64,000 nt of DNA from Propioniciclava soli (GTDB taxonomy: Bacteria; Actinomycetota; Actinomycetes; Propionibacteriales; Propionibacteriaceae): assembly GCF_014858005.1 (NCBI RefSeq), contig NZ_JACYOT010000001.1:372001-436000 (forward strand). The letters run 5' to 3'. The position numbers were made by a program, and so were the translations under genes. This document shows positions 8,180 to 16,459 of this stretch, piece by piece (the first letter of the stretch is position 1; each line of letters starts with the position of its first letter). A model generated the notes under the pieces. The model made no database searches and was not told where the DNA came from. It saw only the letters and a list, made by a program, of their open reading frames with translations.

Positions 8180-9680
8180 GGGCCAGGGTGTCCTCGCGTG
8201 GGTCGCGCCACTCCGGCGGGTCCGGCTCGGTCTGCCACGCGGGCGGCTCGGCGTGCCACCAGGCGTGTTCGGGGGGCGGCGGGCGTCGGACCCGGGTGGA
8301 GCCGTCCGCGGTGACGACGTACTGGTACCCCGCCGGTGACTCCCAGCAGAAGACGCCCTCAACGGGCTGCGCGAGGCGCCAGCCGCCGTGGGTGCGGGCC
8401 CGGTGCGTGAACGACGACAGCGGCCCGAGATTGTCGGGCCGGGTCTGCCCGTGGCCGGCGGGGAGGCCGGCGACGAAGGGGACGGTGTGGTCCTGCTGGC
8501 AGGATCCGGCGCGCCGCGTCCCCCACGGAAACACGTCCACCGGATTGCGTACTTCGACCCACCGGCGCATCCGCTCGGGCACCTCGTAGGCGTCCGAGGC
8601 GCCGATGGTGTTCGGGTCGAGCACCGGGCGCACCGTCACGGCGCTGCCGGACAGCAGCCCGCCCAGTTGCTCGGCGAGCACCACCCCCCACCCCTCGACC
8701 GTCGCCACACCGGACGCCGGGTCGGCCAGCGCGGCGGCGTCCAGGTGCACCACCAGATCGCGCGGCCGCGGTTGGGTGCCCCCGAGCAGGCGGGCGAACG
8801 CCGCGTGCCCGCACCCGCAGGCCTCCGAGACAGCGGGGTTCCCGACTGGGGGCACGGCGTGGGCCTCACCCGCGGCATCCACGCTGAACAGGGTGTTCTC
8901 GGCCACCTCGCCCGCGACCTTCAGCGCCGCGGTGTCGTCGACCGGCGGCAGCGGTTCCTGACCCAGCGCGTGGCGAGCCAGCATGCCGAGTGAGGCGGCA
9001 CGGCGGGTGCCGGGATCGATCGCCGCGGGGAGTTGGCCGGCCAGCTGGGTGAGGGCGTCGTCCAGCGCGATGCCGTCGCCGGCGTCGAGGCGGCCGTGGA
9101 TGCCGGTCGCCCCGTCGACGATGGGGTCGACGGTCACGCCGCGCCAGCGGGCGGTCTGCTCGGCGCGCTCGCGCGCGAGGGCCGGATCGGCGGCCAGGAT
9201 CCAGCCCGGCAGCTGGGACAGGACGCGCCCGAGCGGCTGCAGCGCCGCGGCGATCGCGCACTGCCGGTCGACGAACGCGCACGCGTCGCCACTCAGGCCG
9301 GCGTCGACGCAGGCGTCCACGACCATGAGGGCGTCGCGCGGATCAACCAAATCCTGCATCGTCAGCTCCCACAGCCGCGGGTGACGGTGGCGCAGGTTGA
9401 GGGCCTGCCCGAGCCGCCGCTTCGCCGATGCCGGGCTGATGCCGAGCAGGGCACCGACCTCGGCCGCCAGGAACTCGCCGACCAGCGGCGTCCCGTCACC
9501 GCCGAGGGAAACCAGCCGCTCGGCGCCGTCGACGATCACGGTCGCGTCCACGGCGTGGAGATCGCAGGCCCGAGCGAGGCACACCAGCTCGGCCACGCGG
9601 GCCGAGCGCTGGGCCTGGTGCGCGTGGTCGAGCGCGGCCAGGTTGTCCGAGGCCTCTCTGCTCATCACATTCGATCTCAT
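8169..9680 (-). CDS. DUF222/13E12-family HNH endonuclease protein (copy 1)
   Basis: The 503-residue product has an N-terminal DUF222 region (about residues 10-330) and a C-terminal HNH motif: Cys then QDHTVPF, RPDNLGPL and HRARTH. The family is repeated in actinobacterial genomes and is called 13E12/REP in mycobacteria, where several members belong to the DNA-damage regulon. Nuclease activity is predicted from the HNH residues only. ATG 9680 is chosen over ATG 9665 because a TATTAT hexamer (9687-9692, minus strand) sits 6 bases upstream. A LexA-like palindrome overlaps the start. A relative lies at 50978-52516, with shared segments such as LNLRHRHPRLWE. Confidence 0.9.
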   Translation of the reverse strand: MRSNVMSREASDNLAALDHAHQAQRSARVAELVCLARACDLHAVDATVIVDGAERLVSLGGDGTPLVGEFLAAEVGALLGISPASAKRRLGQALNLRHRHPRLWELTMQDLVDPRDALMVVDACVDAGLSGDACAFVDRQCAIAAALQPLGRVLSQLPGWILAADPALARERAEQTARWRGVTVDPIVDGATGIHGRLDAGDGIALDDALTQLAGQLPAAIDPGTRRAASLGMLARHALGQEPLPPVDDTAALKVAGEVAENTLFSVDAAGEAHAVPPVGNPAVSEACGCGHAAFARLLGGTQPRPRDLVVHLDAAALADPASGVATVEGWGVVLAEQLGGLLSGSAVTVRPVLDPNTIGASDAYEVPERMRRWVEVRNPVDVFPWGTRRAGSCQQDHTVPFVAGLPAGHGQTRPDNLGPLSSFTHRARTHGGWRLAQPVEGVFCWESPAGYQYVVTADGSTRVRRPPPPEHAWWHAEPPAWQTEPDPPEWRDPREDTLALTA

Positions 9681-9686
9681 GTACGA
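9671..9686. promoter_or_regulatory. LexA (SOS)-like box at the DUF222 gene start
   Basis: TCGATC-TCAT-GTACGA matches the actinobacterial LexA consensus TCGAAC-N4-GTTCGA at 10 of 12 positions. It spans the start codon and abuts the presumed -10 TATTAT, where a repressor would block transcription. A closer match lies ahead of the second DUF222 gene. Confidence 0.5.
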
Positions 9687-9692
9687 ATAATA
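9687..9692 (-). promoter_or_regulatory. Candidate -10 TATTAT, leaderless
   Basis: Read on the minus strand, TATTAT lies 6 bases before the ATG at 9680, with no ribosome-binding site between. It supports the longer of two possible starts for the DUF222 gene. Confidence 0.55.
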
Positions 9693-9760
9693 GCGGAGGA
9701 TGGACGCGCGAGGAAGGGCGGAGAGAAAAATGTGGACACGCGTTCGCAGCCCGGCCAGGA

Positions 9761-10705
9761 TCAGCGCCGGCGCAGCCCGGCGCGGGTGTTGAACCGCCGC
9801 GCGGCCCGGGAGCCGAGCACGGTGAGCGCGGCCACGACGGGTGAGTTCAGGCGCCGCGCGGCGACATGGCCCTCCACGGTCTCCGACGAGCTGCCCCGGG
9901 GCAGCAGCAGGGACGTGACGCCCATCGCCCGTATGGTCAGGCCGGGCACGAGGCCGCGCACGCGGACGCCGATCTTGGCCAGCGGGGTCAGGATCACCAT
10001 GGGCCGGCCCGCGAGCACAGCCGTCACGATCCGGCGGGCCGCGCGCTCGGCGCCCATCGAGAGGCCGGGCAACGAGGCGGCGGGTGCGAACCACGCGTAC
10101 TCCGCGGCCGCGTCCCCCGAGAAGAACGCGCGCTCGTGGGAGCCGGTGCGCATCAGACCGGGCACGATCGTCGTCGCGGTCACGCCGGTGCCGGTCAGCT
10201 CGGCGGCCAGCCCGTCGCTGAAGCCGACCGCGCCGAACTTGGCGGTCGCGTACGGCAGCAGGTGCGGCGGGGAGACCATGCCGCCCACGGACGTCACGGT
10301 GCCGATCCGGCCGCTGCGCCGGCTCCGCATCGAGGGCAACACGGCGGTGGCCACGTGGATCGGCCCCCACAGCATGGTGTCGATCGCGTCGGCGAAGTGG
10401 TCGAGCGTCATCGCCTCGGCCGGCCCCACCTGGATGATGCCGGCGACGGTGATGGCCACCTCGACCGGCCCGGCCTCGGCCTCGATGCCCGCCACCATGG
10501 CGGCGACGGCGTCCGCGTCCCGCACATCGCAGACGCGCGTGGCCACCGATCCGTGGGAGGCCAGCAGCTGTTGGGCGGACGCCAGCTCCTCGGCGTCCCG
10601 GGCGGCGATGAACACCTGGTGGTCACGGTCGAGCAGTTCGCGGGCGATGAGCAGCCCGAGGCCGCGCGAGGCCCCGACCACGAGGGCGATGGGTTGCGAG
10701 GTCAC
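9761..10705 (-). CDS. Short-chain dehydrogenase/reductase
   Basis: A 314-residue classical SDR. The nucleotide-binding motif GASRGLG is near residue 12, the active-site Ser is in GTVTSVGG and the catalytic pair in YATAK. The usual NNAG is replaced by TVAG. A C-terminal extension of about 60 residues includes basic stretches. It is probably an NAD(P)-dependent oxidoreductase of unknown substrate. The GTG at 10705 is supported by a TACCGT hexamer (10712-10717, minus strand) exactly 6 bases upstream. It is transcribed away from the alcohol dehydrogenase, with a palindrome pair between them that suggests co-regulation. Confidence 0.9.
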   Translation of the reverse strand: MTSQPIALVVGASRGLGLLIARELLDRDHQVFIAARDAEELASAQQLLASHGSVATRVCDVRDADAVAAMVAGIEAEAGPVEVAITVAGIIQVGPAEAMTLDHFADAIDTMLWGPIHVATAVLPSMRSRRSGRIGTVTSVGGMVSPPHLLPYATAKFGAVGFSDGLAAELTGTGVTATTIVPGLMRTGSHERAFFSGDAAAEYAWFAPAASLPGLSMGAERAARRIVTAVLAGRPMVILTPLAKIGVRVRGLVPGLTIRAMGVTSLLLPRGSSSETVEGHVAARRLNSPVVAALTVLGSRAARRFNTRAGLRRR

Positions 10706-10711
10706 AGCGCC

Positions 10712-10717
10712 ACGGTA
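10712..10717 (-). promoter_or_regulatory. Candidate -10 TACCGT for the SDR gene
   Basis: TACCGT on the minus strand lies 6 bases before the GTG start, consistent with leaderless transcription. The palindromes at 10738-10774 would fall around its -35 region. Confidence 0.5.
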
Positions 10718-10737
10718 CGGCCCGCACCGCCGCACCG

Positions 10738-10774
10738 TTCCACCCCGAGGGGTGGAAGCTCACCCCGCGGGGTG
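10738..10774. promoter_or_regulatory. Double palindromic operator between SDR and ADH genes
   Basis: Two perfect palindromes share the core CACCCC-NN-GGGGTG. The first is 20 bp (TTCCACCCC-GA-GGGGTGGAA, 10738-10757) and the second 14 bp (CACCCC-GC-GGGGTG, 10761-10774). Their centres are 20 bp apart, two turns of B-DNA, so two repressor dimers could bind the same face. The position in a 104-base divergent promoter region suggests control of both flanking genes. The regulator is not in this window. Confidence 0.7.
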
Positions 10775-10797
10775 TGGGCCGGGCGGCGGCCACGCCG

Positions 10798-10803
10798 TAG
10801 GTT
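10798..10803 (+). promoter_or_regulatory. Candidate -10 TAGGTT for the ADH gene
   Basis: TAGGTT lies 6 bases before the ATG at 10810 and no Shine-Dalgarno sequence is present, as expected for a leaderless mRNA. Confidence 0.5.
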
Positions 10804-10809
10804 CGGTTC

Positions 10810-11997
10810 ATGCGTGCACTCACATGGCAGGGGATCGAGGACGTCAGCGTCGAGACCGTCCCGGACCCGACGATCGAGCAGCCCACCGACGCGATCGTCC
10901 GCGTCACGTCCACCGCCATCTGCGGCTCCGACCTCCACCTCTACAAGGTGCTGGCCCCCTACCTGAAGCCCGGCGACATCCTGGGTCACGAGTTCATGGG
11001 TGTCGTCGAGGAGGTCGGCTCGGACGCCGCCGGCTCGCTCGCGGTGGGCGACCGGGTGGTCGTGCCGTTCAACATCTCGTGCGGTACATGCTGGATGTGC
11101 ACGCACGGCTACTTCGCCCAGTGCGAGACCACCCAGAACCGCGACCAGAACCGCGGCGCGAGCCTGTTCGGCTACACCAGCATGTACGGCGCGGTGCCGG
11201 GCGGCCAGGCCGAGTACGTGCGCGTCCCGTTCGCCGACTTCGGGCCCGTCAAGCTGCCCGCCGAGGGGCCCGACGAGCGCTACCTCTACCTTTCCGACAT
11301 CCTGCCCACCGCCTGGCAGGGCGTCGAGTTCGCCGACGTCCCCGCCGGCGGCACCCTGCTCGTCATCGGTGCCGGCCCGGTGGGTCTGCTGGCAGTGTCC
11401 TCGGCGATCCACCGCGGAGTGGGCCGGGTCTTCTGCGCCGACCTCGTGCCCGAGCGCCTCGCCGCCGCCGAGGCCCGCGGCGCGGAGATCATCGACCTCA
11501 CCACCGTCGACAACCTCGGCGACGCCATCCGCGGCCTCACCGGTGGCCGGGGCGTTGACGGGGCGCTCGACGCCGTGGGCATGGAGGCGCACGGCAACCC
11601 GGTCGCCGAGAAGATCATCGGTGCGGCGTCCCGCCTGCCCAAGCCGCTGGCGCGCAAGGCCGTCGACAGCGTCGGCATCGACCGGCTGGACGCCCTCCAC
11701 TCGGCCTTCGACGCCGTGCGGCGCGGCGGCACCGTCTCGGTCAGCGGCGTGTACGGTGGCGCGGCCGACCCCATGCCGCTGGGCGACATGTTCGACAAGG
11801 GGCTCACCATCCGCATGGGGCAGTGCCATGTGAAGCGGTGGACCGACGACCTCCTCGCCCTCGTCGCGTCCGACGACGACGTACTGGGCGTCGAGTCGCT
11901 GGCCACCCACCGCGTCGGCCTGGAGGAGGCGCCCGCGATGTACCGCACCTTCCAGCGCAAGGAGGACGACTGCATCAAGGTGGTCCTCACCCCCTGA
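10810..11997 (+). CDS. Zinc-dependent alcohol dehydrogenase family protein
   Basis: This 395-residue medium-chain dehydrogenase has the catalytic-zinc region ICGSDLHLY and GHEFMGVVEEVG, a structural-zinc-type cluster (CGTCWMCTHGYFAQC) and a Rossmann motif (VIGAGPVGLLAV). Length and sequence resemble the branch that contains glutathione-independent formaldehyde dehydrogenases and similar aldehyde or alcohol dehydrogenases. It probably oxidises or reduces a small alcohol or aldehyde with NAD(P). It is divergent from an SDR gene and shares its palindromic control region; a strong hairpin follows the stop. Confidence 0.9.
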   Translation: MRALTWQGIEDVSVETVPDPTIEQPTDAIVRVTSTAICGSDLHLYKVLAPYLKPGDILGHEFMGVVEEVGSDAAGSLAVGDRVVVPFNISCGTCWMCTHGYFAQCETTQNRDQNRGASLFGYTSMYGAVPGGQAEYVRVPFADFGPVKLPAEGPDERYLYLSDILPTAWQGVEFADVPAGGTLLVIGAGPVGLLAVSSAIHRGVGRVFCADLVPERLAAAEARGAEIIDLTTVDNLGDAIRGLTGGRGVDGALDAVGMEAHGNPVAEKIIGAASRLPKPLARKAVDSVGIDRLDALHSAFDAVRRGGTVSVSGVYGGAADPMPLGDMFDKGLTIRMGQCHVKRWTDDLLALVASDDDVLGVESLATHRVGLEEAPAMYRTFQRKEDDCIKVVLTP

Positions 11998-12034
11998 CCC
12001 CCGCGCGCCGGATTGCCTTGAGGTGGCGCGGGGG
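11998..12034 (+). terminator. Strong GC hairpin after the ADH gene
   Basis: A perfect 9-bp stem (CCCCCGCGC / GCGCGGGGG) with a 19-base loop begins at the ADH stop. No T-run follows. The 3' arm adjoins the GGGGAGG that may be the methyltransferase ribosome site, so it might also affect translation of that gene. Confidence 0.5.
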
Positions 12035-12052
12035 AGGTGTTTGACTGAACCC

Positions 12053-12688
12053 GTGCCCACCGCCGAACGCTCCCGCCGCTTCTGGGACCGTCAGGCCGCG
12101 ACCTACGACCGACGCATCGCCCCCGTGGAGCGCCGGTTCTTCGCCGACAGCCGCCGGTGGGTCTGTGAGCGCGCCCACGGTGACGTGCTCGAGGTCGCGA
12201 TCGGCACGGGCCTGAACCTGCCCCACTATCCCCCAGGGGTCCGGCTGACGGGGGTGGACAGCAGCCCGGCCATGCTGGACGCCGCCGCCACCCGGGCGGC
12301 CCGGCTCGGCCTGACCCCGCGCCTGCTCACCGCCGACGCCCACGCGCTGCCGTTCGGGCCCGCGAGCTTCGACACCGTGGTGTGCACCTGGGCGCTGTGC
12401 GGCATGGCCGACGAGCGCCGCGCGCTGGGCGAGATGGTGCGGGTGCTGCGTCCCGGTGGAAGTCTGCTGCTGGCCGACCACGTCGTCGCCACCCATCCCG
12501 GCCTCCGTGCGCTGCAGCGCCTGGCCGACCTCGTCACCGGCCCACTGCAGGGCGAGTACTGGACGCGGCGTCCCCTGCCCCTCGTCGCCGACCTCGGCCT
12601 CACCCTCGTCGAGACGGACCGGCTCCACGCGGGCACCGTCGAACGGCTCCGAGCCCTCAAACCCTGTTGGAAGGACGCTGATGTCTGA
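12053..12688 (+). CDS. Class I SAM-dependent methyltransferase
   Basis: A 211-residue methyltransferase of the UbiE/Methyltransf_11 type. Motif I (VLEVAIGTGLNLPHY), the acidic residue after strand 2 (LTGVDSSPAML) and motif IV (LPFGPASFDTVVCTWALCGM) are evident, followed by EMVRVLRPGGSLLLADHV. The acceptor is unknown; membrane lipids or small molecules are common for this group. GTG 12053 is preferred, downstream of GGGGAGG. The 3' end overlaps the kinase gene by 8 bases, suggesting co-translation. Confidence 0.88.
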   Translation: MPTAERSRRFWDRQAATYDRRIAPVERRFFADSRRWVCERAHGDVLEVAIGTGLNLPHYPPGVRLTGVDSSPAMLDAAATRAARLGLTPRLLTADAHALPFGPASFDTVVCTWALCGMADERRALGEMVRVLRPGGSLLLADHVVATHPGLRALQRLADLVTGPLQGEYWTRRPLPLVADLGLTLVETDRLHAGTVERLRALKPCWKDADV

Positions 12689-14180
12689 TTCCCCCCTCGT
12701 GCTCGCCGTGGATTCCTCCACCACCGGCACGAAGGCCCTCGTCGTGGAGGCCGACGGAACCGTCGTCGCCCGTGGCCGCGCCGAGTTTGGCATGGCCAAC
12801 CCGCGCAAGGACCACTACGAGCAGGACGCCGCCGACTGGGTCACCGCCGCCGACACCGCCATCGGCGAGGCCGTCGCAGCGCTGGACGACGCAGACCGCC
12901 ACCGCGTCGCCGCCCTGTGCGTGACCCCGCAGCGGCAGACGTTCGTGCTCTGCGACGCCGACGGGACGCCCCGGCGTCCGGCGATCCTGTGGCTGGACGG
13001 CCGCGCCGCCGACCAGGTCGCCCGCCTGGGCACCGACCGCGTCCACCAGCTCTCCGGCATGGTGCCCGACGTCACGCCCTCGCTGTACAAGTTGGCCTGG
13101 CTGGCCGAGCACGAGTCGGACGCCCTCGCCGCGGCCGAGCGGGTGGCCGGCGTCCACGCCTACCTCACCCACGCGTTCACCGGAGAGTGGCTCGACTCCC
13201 GGGCCACCGCCGACAGCCTCGGGCTCTTCGACATGGCGGCGCTCGACTGGGCGCCCGAGCTGCTGGACGCCGCCGGCGTCCGCCCCGACCAACTGCCCGG
13301 CCTGGTCGACGCCGCCGCGGTGATGGCCCCGGTGACGCCCGACGTCGCGCGCCGCTGGGGCCTGCCCGGCCCGATCCCGATGGTGGCCGGCTGCGGCGAC
13401 GGGCAGGCCGCCGGGCTGGGGGCCGCGGCGACGCGTCCCGACGAGGGCTACCTGAACATGGGCACCGCGGTGGTGGCCGGCGTCCATGCCGAGGCCTACC
13501 GGCACGGCGCGGTCTATCGCACCGACGCTGCCGGACTGCCCGGCCAGTACGTCCTGGAGGTCGTGCAGAACTCGGGGGCCTACCTGGCCGGCTGGTTCCG
13601 CACCGAGCTCGGCGACCCCGCCCTGCACGGCGCCCCCGACCCCGCCCTCGAGGCGGCCGCGTCCGCCCTACCGGCCGGCGCCGACGGCCTGCTCACGCTG
13701 CCGTACTGGAACGCCGTGCAGTCGCCGCACTGGGATCCGCGGGCCCGGGGCGCGATGGTCGGCTTCGCCGGGAACCACGGCCGCGCCGCGATGTACCGCT
13801 CGGTGCTGGAGGGCATCTGCCTGGAGACGGGGCGCAACCTGCGCGCCCTCGCCGAGGCCACCGGCACCCCCCTCAGCTCGATCCGCATCATGGGCGGCGG
13901 CCAGCGCTCCGAGCTGTGGCGCACGATCATGGCGAACTGCGTCGACGTGCCGCTCGTGGCGTGCACCGAGGCGGAGGTCTCGGCCCTGGGCGCGGCCGCG
14001 ATGGCGATGGCGGCGGCGACAGACGCCGACGTCGCGTCCTGCGCCCGCGCCATGGGGCGCCTCGGCGAGGTCACCGAGCCCGACCCGGCGCTCGTGGCGC
14101 GCTACGCCGAGATCGGCGCCGTGCAGGGCGAGCTCTACGGACGCCTCCGCGACGTCTTCGCCCGCCTCGACGCCCTCTGA
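12681..14180 (+). CDS. FGGY-family carbohydrate kinase (xylulokinase-like)
   Basis: A 499-residue FGGY kinase. The N-terminal domain starts with LAVDSSTTGTKALVV (phosphate-1 loop) and the C-terminal domain carries GGGQRSELWRTIMAN (nucleotide binding). Length and the segment LWLDGRAADQV resemble xylulokinases and related pentulose kinases, which phosphorylate D-xylulose with ATP. Without isomerase or transporter genes alongside, the exact sugar cannot be named. The ATG at 12681 lies within the end of the methyltransferase gene. Confidence 0.88.
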   Translation: MSDSPLVLAVDSSTTGTKALVVEADGTVVARGRAEFGMANPRKDHYEQDAADWVTAADTAIGEAVAALDDADRHRVAALCVTPQRQTFVLCDADGTPRRPAILWLDGRAADQVARLGTDRVHQLSGMVPDVTPSLYKLAWLAEHESDALAAAERVAGVHAYLTHAFTGEWLDSRATADSLGLFDMAALDWAPELLDAAGVRPDQLPGLVDAAAVMAPVTPDVARRWGLPGPIPMVAGCGDGQAAGLGAAATRPDEGYLNMGTAVVAGVHAEAYRHGAVYRTDAAGLPGQYVLEVVQNSGAYLAGWFRTELGDPALHGAPDPALEAAASALPAGADGLLTLPYWNAVQSPHWDPRARGAMVGFAGNHGRAAMYRSVLEGICLETGRNLRALAEATGTPLSSIRIMGGGQRSELWRTIMANCVDVPLVACTEAEVSALGAAAMAMAAATDADVASCARAMGRLGEVTEPDPALVARYAEIGAVQGELYGRLRDVFARLDAL

Positions 14181-14200
14181 GTCGTCAGCCCAGCACTGAG

Positions 14201-15199
14201 TCAGCCCAGCATGGCCAGGACGGCCTTCTCCAGGCCGGCCTGCCGCGCCTGCGGCGTCCGGTAGCGTCGCCGGGCCGCCTCGCCGATGGTGGTGCCGGAC
14301 TCGTAGGCGTCGATGATCCGCGGGTCAATGTAGGAGGAGCGGGCCACGGTGGGCGTGTTGCCGAGGTAGCCGGCGACCTCCAGCGTCGCCTGCCGGACGG
14401 CCCGCGTCCGGGACGCCTTCGTCGCGCCCGGATCCTCCGACAGCGCCAGCACCTCGGCGGCGATGACGCCGGCGTGCCAGGTGCGGAAGTCCTTCGCGGT
14501 CAGCGTGCCGCCGAAGAGCTCGGCCAGGTAGGCGTTGACCTCCGCGCTGCCCAGGTCGTGCCAGGACCGGTTCACCCGGTAGGCGAGCAACCGGTGGCTG
14601 TCGTCGCGGCGGGTGCGCATGGCGTCCAGCGCCTCGACGGCCGGGGCGTCCTCCACCGTGATCGCGTGGCTGATGCCCGACTTGCCGATGAACGAGAACA
14701 CCAGCGCCTGCTCGCGACGCCGGACGTGCTGGCGCTCCAGCGTCGTCAGCCCGAACGAGCCGTTGGCATCGGTGTAGGCGTCGTTGCCGATGCGGAAGTA
14801 CCCCACGTCGAGCAGCCGGACGGCCGTGGCTGCGGCCCGCTCCAGCGGCATGCCGTCGAGGGCCAGATCCTTGCTGATGCGCTTGCGGGCCTGGGGCAGC
14901 AGGGCCGCCGCCGAGGTCACGCGCGTGAACTTCGACCGGTCGCGGCGCACCCGCCAGTCGGGGTGGTAGAGGTACTGCCGGCGCCCGGCCGCGTCCGTGC
15001 CGACGGCCTGCAGGTGCCCGGTGGGGTGCGGGCAGATCCACACGTCGGTCCAGGCGGGCGGGATCACGAGGGCCTTGATGCGCGCCACGTCCTCGGCGGG
15101 GAGCGCGGCGCCGTCGGTGTCGGTGTAGCTGAAGCCCGAGCCGCGCTTGCGCCGGGTCCAGCCCGGCTGGCGGGGGCTGACGCGGCGCAGGCGTGGCAT
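14201..15199 (-). CDS. DNA topoisomerase IB (poxvirus type)
   Basis: This 332-residue type IB topoisomerase relaxes supercoils by a 3'-phosphotyrosyl intermediate. The N-terminal domain has [16 protein letters not shown] and [12 protein letters not shown]. The catalytic domain has [13 protein letters not shown] (Arg), [11 protein letters not shown] (Lys), KDFRTWHAG (Arg/His) and the nucleophile Tyr in ARSSYIDPR. It is a normal length for bacterial members, which are accessory enzymes. A TAGCAT hexamer (15206-15211, minus strand) 6 bases before the ATG overlaps the alanine dehydrogenase stop codon, suggesting its own leaderless promoter. The stop side carries a short direct repeat (gtcagcccagca). 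Confidence 0.93.
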   Translation of the reverse strand: MPRLRRVSPRQPGWTRRKRGSGFSYTDTDGAALPAEDVARIKALVIPPAWTDVWICPHPTGHLQAVGTDAAGRRQYLYHPDWRVRRDRSKFTRVTSAAALLPQARKRISKDLALDGMPLERAAATAVRLLDVGYFRIGNDAYTDANGSFGLTTLERQHVRRREQALVFSFIGKSGISHAITVEDAPAVEALDAMRTRRDDSHRLLAYRVNRSWHDLGSAEVNAYLAELFGGTLTAKDFRTWHAGVIAAEVLALSEDPGATKASRTRAVRQATLEVAGYLGNTPTVARSSYIDPRIIDAYESGTTIGEAARRRYRTPQARQAGLEKAVLAMLG

Positions 15200-15208
15200 G
15201 CGAGGATG

Positions 15209-16297
15209 CTAGCCCTCCGCGTACGCCGCCGCGACGCCCGGATGGGTGATCTCCCCGGCGCGGGTGTTCAGCCCCAGCGCCAGGGCCGGATCGGCGGCCA
15301 ACGCCTCGGCCCACCCCAGCTCGGCGATGCGCAGCGCGTAGGGCAGCGTGGCGTTGGTGAGCGCCCAGGTGGAGGTGTTCGGCACCGCGCCGGGCATGTT
15401 GGCCACGCAGTAGAACACCGACTCGTGCACGGTGAACGTGGGGTCGGCGTGCGTCGTGGGGTGGGAGTCCTCGAAGCAGCCGCCCTGGTCGATCGCGACG
15501 TCGACGAGCACGGAGCCGGGCTTCATCTGGGCGACCATCGCGTTGGTCACCAGCTTCGGGGCCCGCGCCCCTGGGATCAGCACGGTGCCGATCACGAGAT
15601 CGGCCGCGAGCACCTGGTCGTGCACGCTCATGGCGGTCGACACGATCTGCTTCACCCGGTTGTCGTAACGCCAGAACGTCTGCCGCAGCTTGTCCAGGTC
15701 GGTGTCGAGGATCGTCACGTCGGCGCCCATGCCGAGCGCGACGTTGGCGGCGTTCTGCCCGGCGACGCCACCCCCGAGCACCACCACCTTCGCGTTCGGG
15801 ACGCCCCCGACGCACCCCATCAGGACGCCGCGTCCGCCCTGGGCCTTCATCATCGCGTGGGCGCCGACCTGGGGCGCGAGGCAGCCCGCCACCTCGCTCA
15901 TCGGGTACAGCAGCGGCAGCAACCCCGAGGGCAGCCGCACGGTCTCGTAGGCGATGCCGATGGTGCCGGCCTCCAGCAGCCGCTGCGTCAGCGGCCGGTC
16001 GGCGGCCAGGTGGAGGTAGGTGAACAGCACGAGGTCGTCGCGCAGAAACGCATACTCCGTCGCCACCGGCTCCTTCACCTTGAGCACCAGCTCGCCGGCC
16101 TCCCACGTGGCGGCGGCGTCCGGCAGCAGTGTCGCGCCGGCGTCGACGTAGGCCTGATCGGTGAGGGCCGAGCCCACCCCGGCGCCGGCCTGCACGAACA
16201 CCTCGTGCCCGTGGCGGACGAGCTCGTGCACGCCGACGGGCGTGATCGCGACGCGGAACTCTTGGGGCTTGACCTCGGTGGGGACGGCGATCTTCAT
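15209..16297 (-). CDS. ald: Alanine dehydrogenase
   Basis: A 362-residue NAD-dependent L-alanine dehydrogenase, interconverting L-alanine and pyruvate plus ammonia. The N-terminus [20 protein letters not shown] is characteristic, including the pyruvate-binding Arg of EFRVA. Also visible are the active-site segment VKVKEP, the catalytic His in FTYLHLA, the Rossmann motif [12 protein letters not shown] and the family signature around [11 protein letters not shown]. An AGGAGGAG ribosome site lies 3-10 bases before the ATG. It serves nitrogen balance or alanine catabolism; I see no recognisable regulator nearby. Confidence 0.96.
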   Translation of the reverse strand: MKIAVPTEVKPQEFRVAITPVGVHELVRHGHEVFVQAGAGVGSALTDQAYVDAGATLLPDAAATWEAGELVLKVKEPVATEYAFLRDDLVLFTYLHLAADRPLTQRLLEAGTIGIAYETVRLPSGLLPLLYPMSEVAGCLAPQVGAHAMMKAQGGRGVLMGCVGGVPNAKVVVLGGGVAGQNAANVALGMGADVTILDTDLDKLRQTFWRYDNRVKQIVSTAMSVHDQVLAADLVIGTVLIPGARAPKLVTNAMVAQMKPGSVLVDVAIDQGGCFEDSHPTTHADPTFTVHESVFYCVANMPGAVPNTSTWALTNATLPYALRIAELGWAEALAADPALALGLNTRAGEITHPGVAAAYAEG

Positions 16298-16459
16298 GGC
16301 TCCTCCTCGACGCCGGTGTGGTGCCACGCTCTCATGCGGTGGGGCGTTTGTCAGGAGGCTCGGACGCGAATGCGCGACACTCGGCCCGCGGGCACCCCCG
16401 ACCCCCGGCTCCGCGCCTAGGCTCGTCGCGACACCCACCGATCGACAGGGGACCCACAC

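Noticed and set aside
9732-9747. A second LexA-like site upstream of DUF222 copy 1 (GTGGAC-ACGC-GTTCGC)
   Set aside because: It matches only 8 of 12 positions and lies far upstream of the presumed promoter; the site at 9671-9686 is better placed and closer to consensus.
14181-14215. Short direct repeat gtcagcccagca at the kinase/topoisomerase junction
   Set aside because: It is a 12-base repeat partly within coding sequence with no flanking signs of an attachment site or insertion.
12917-16420. A 1167-codon plus-strand frame
   Set aside because: It is a shadow of the kinase, topoisomerase and alanine dehydrogenase genes; no domain is recognisable in its translation.
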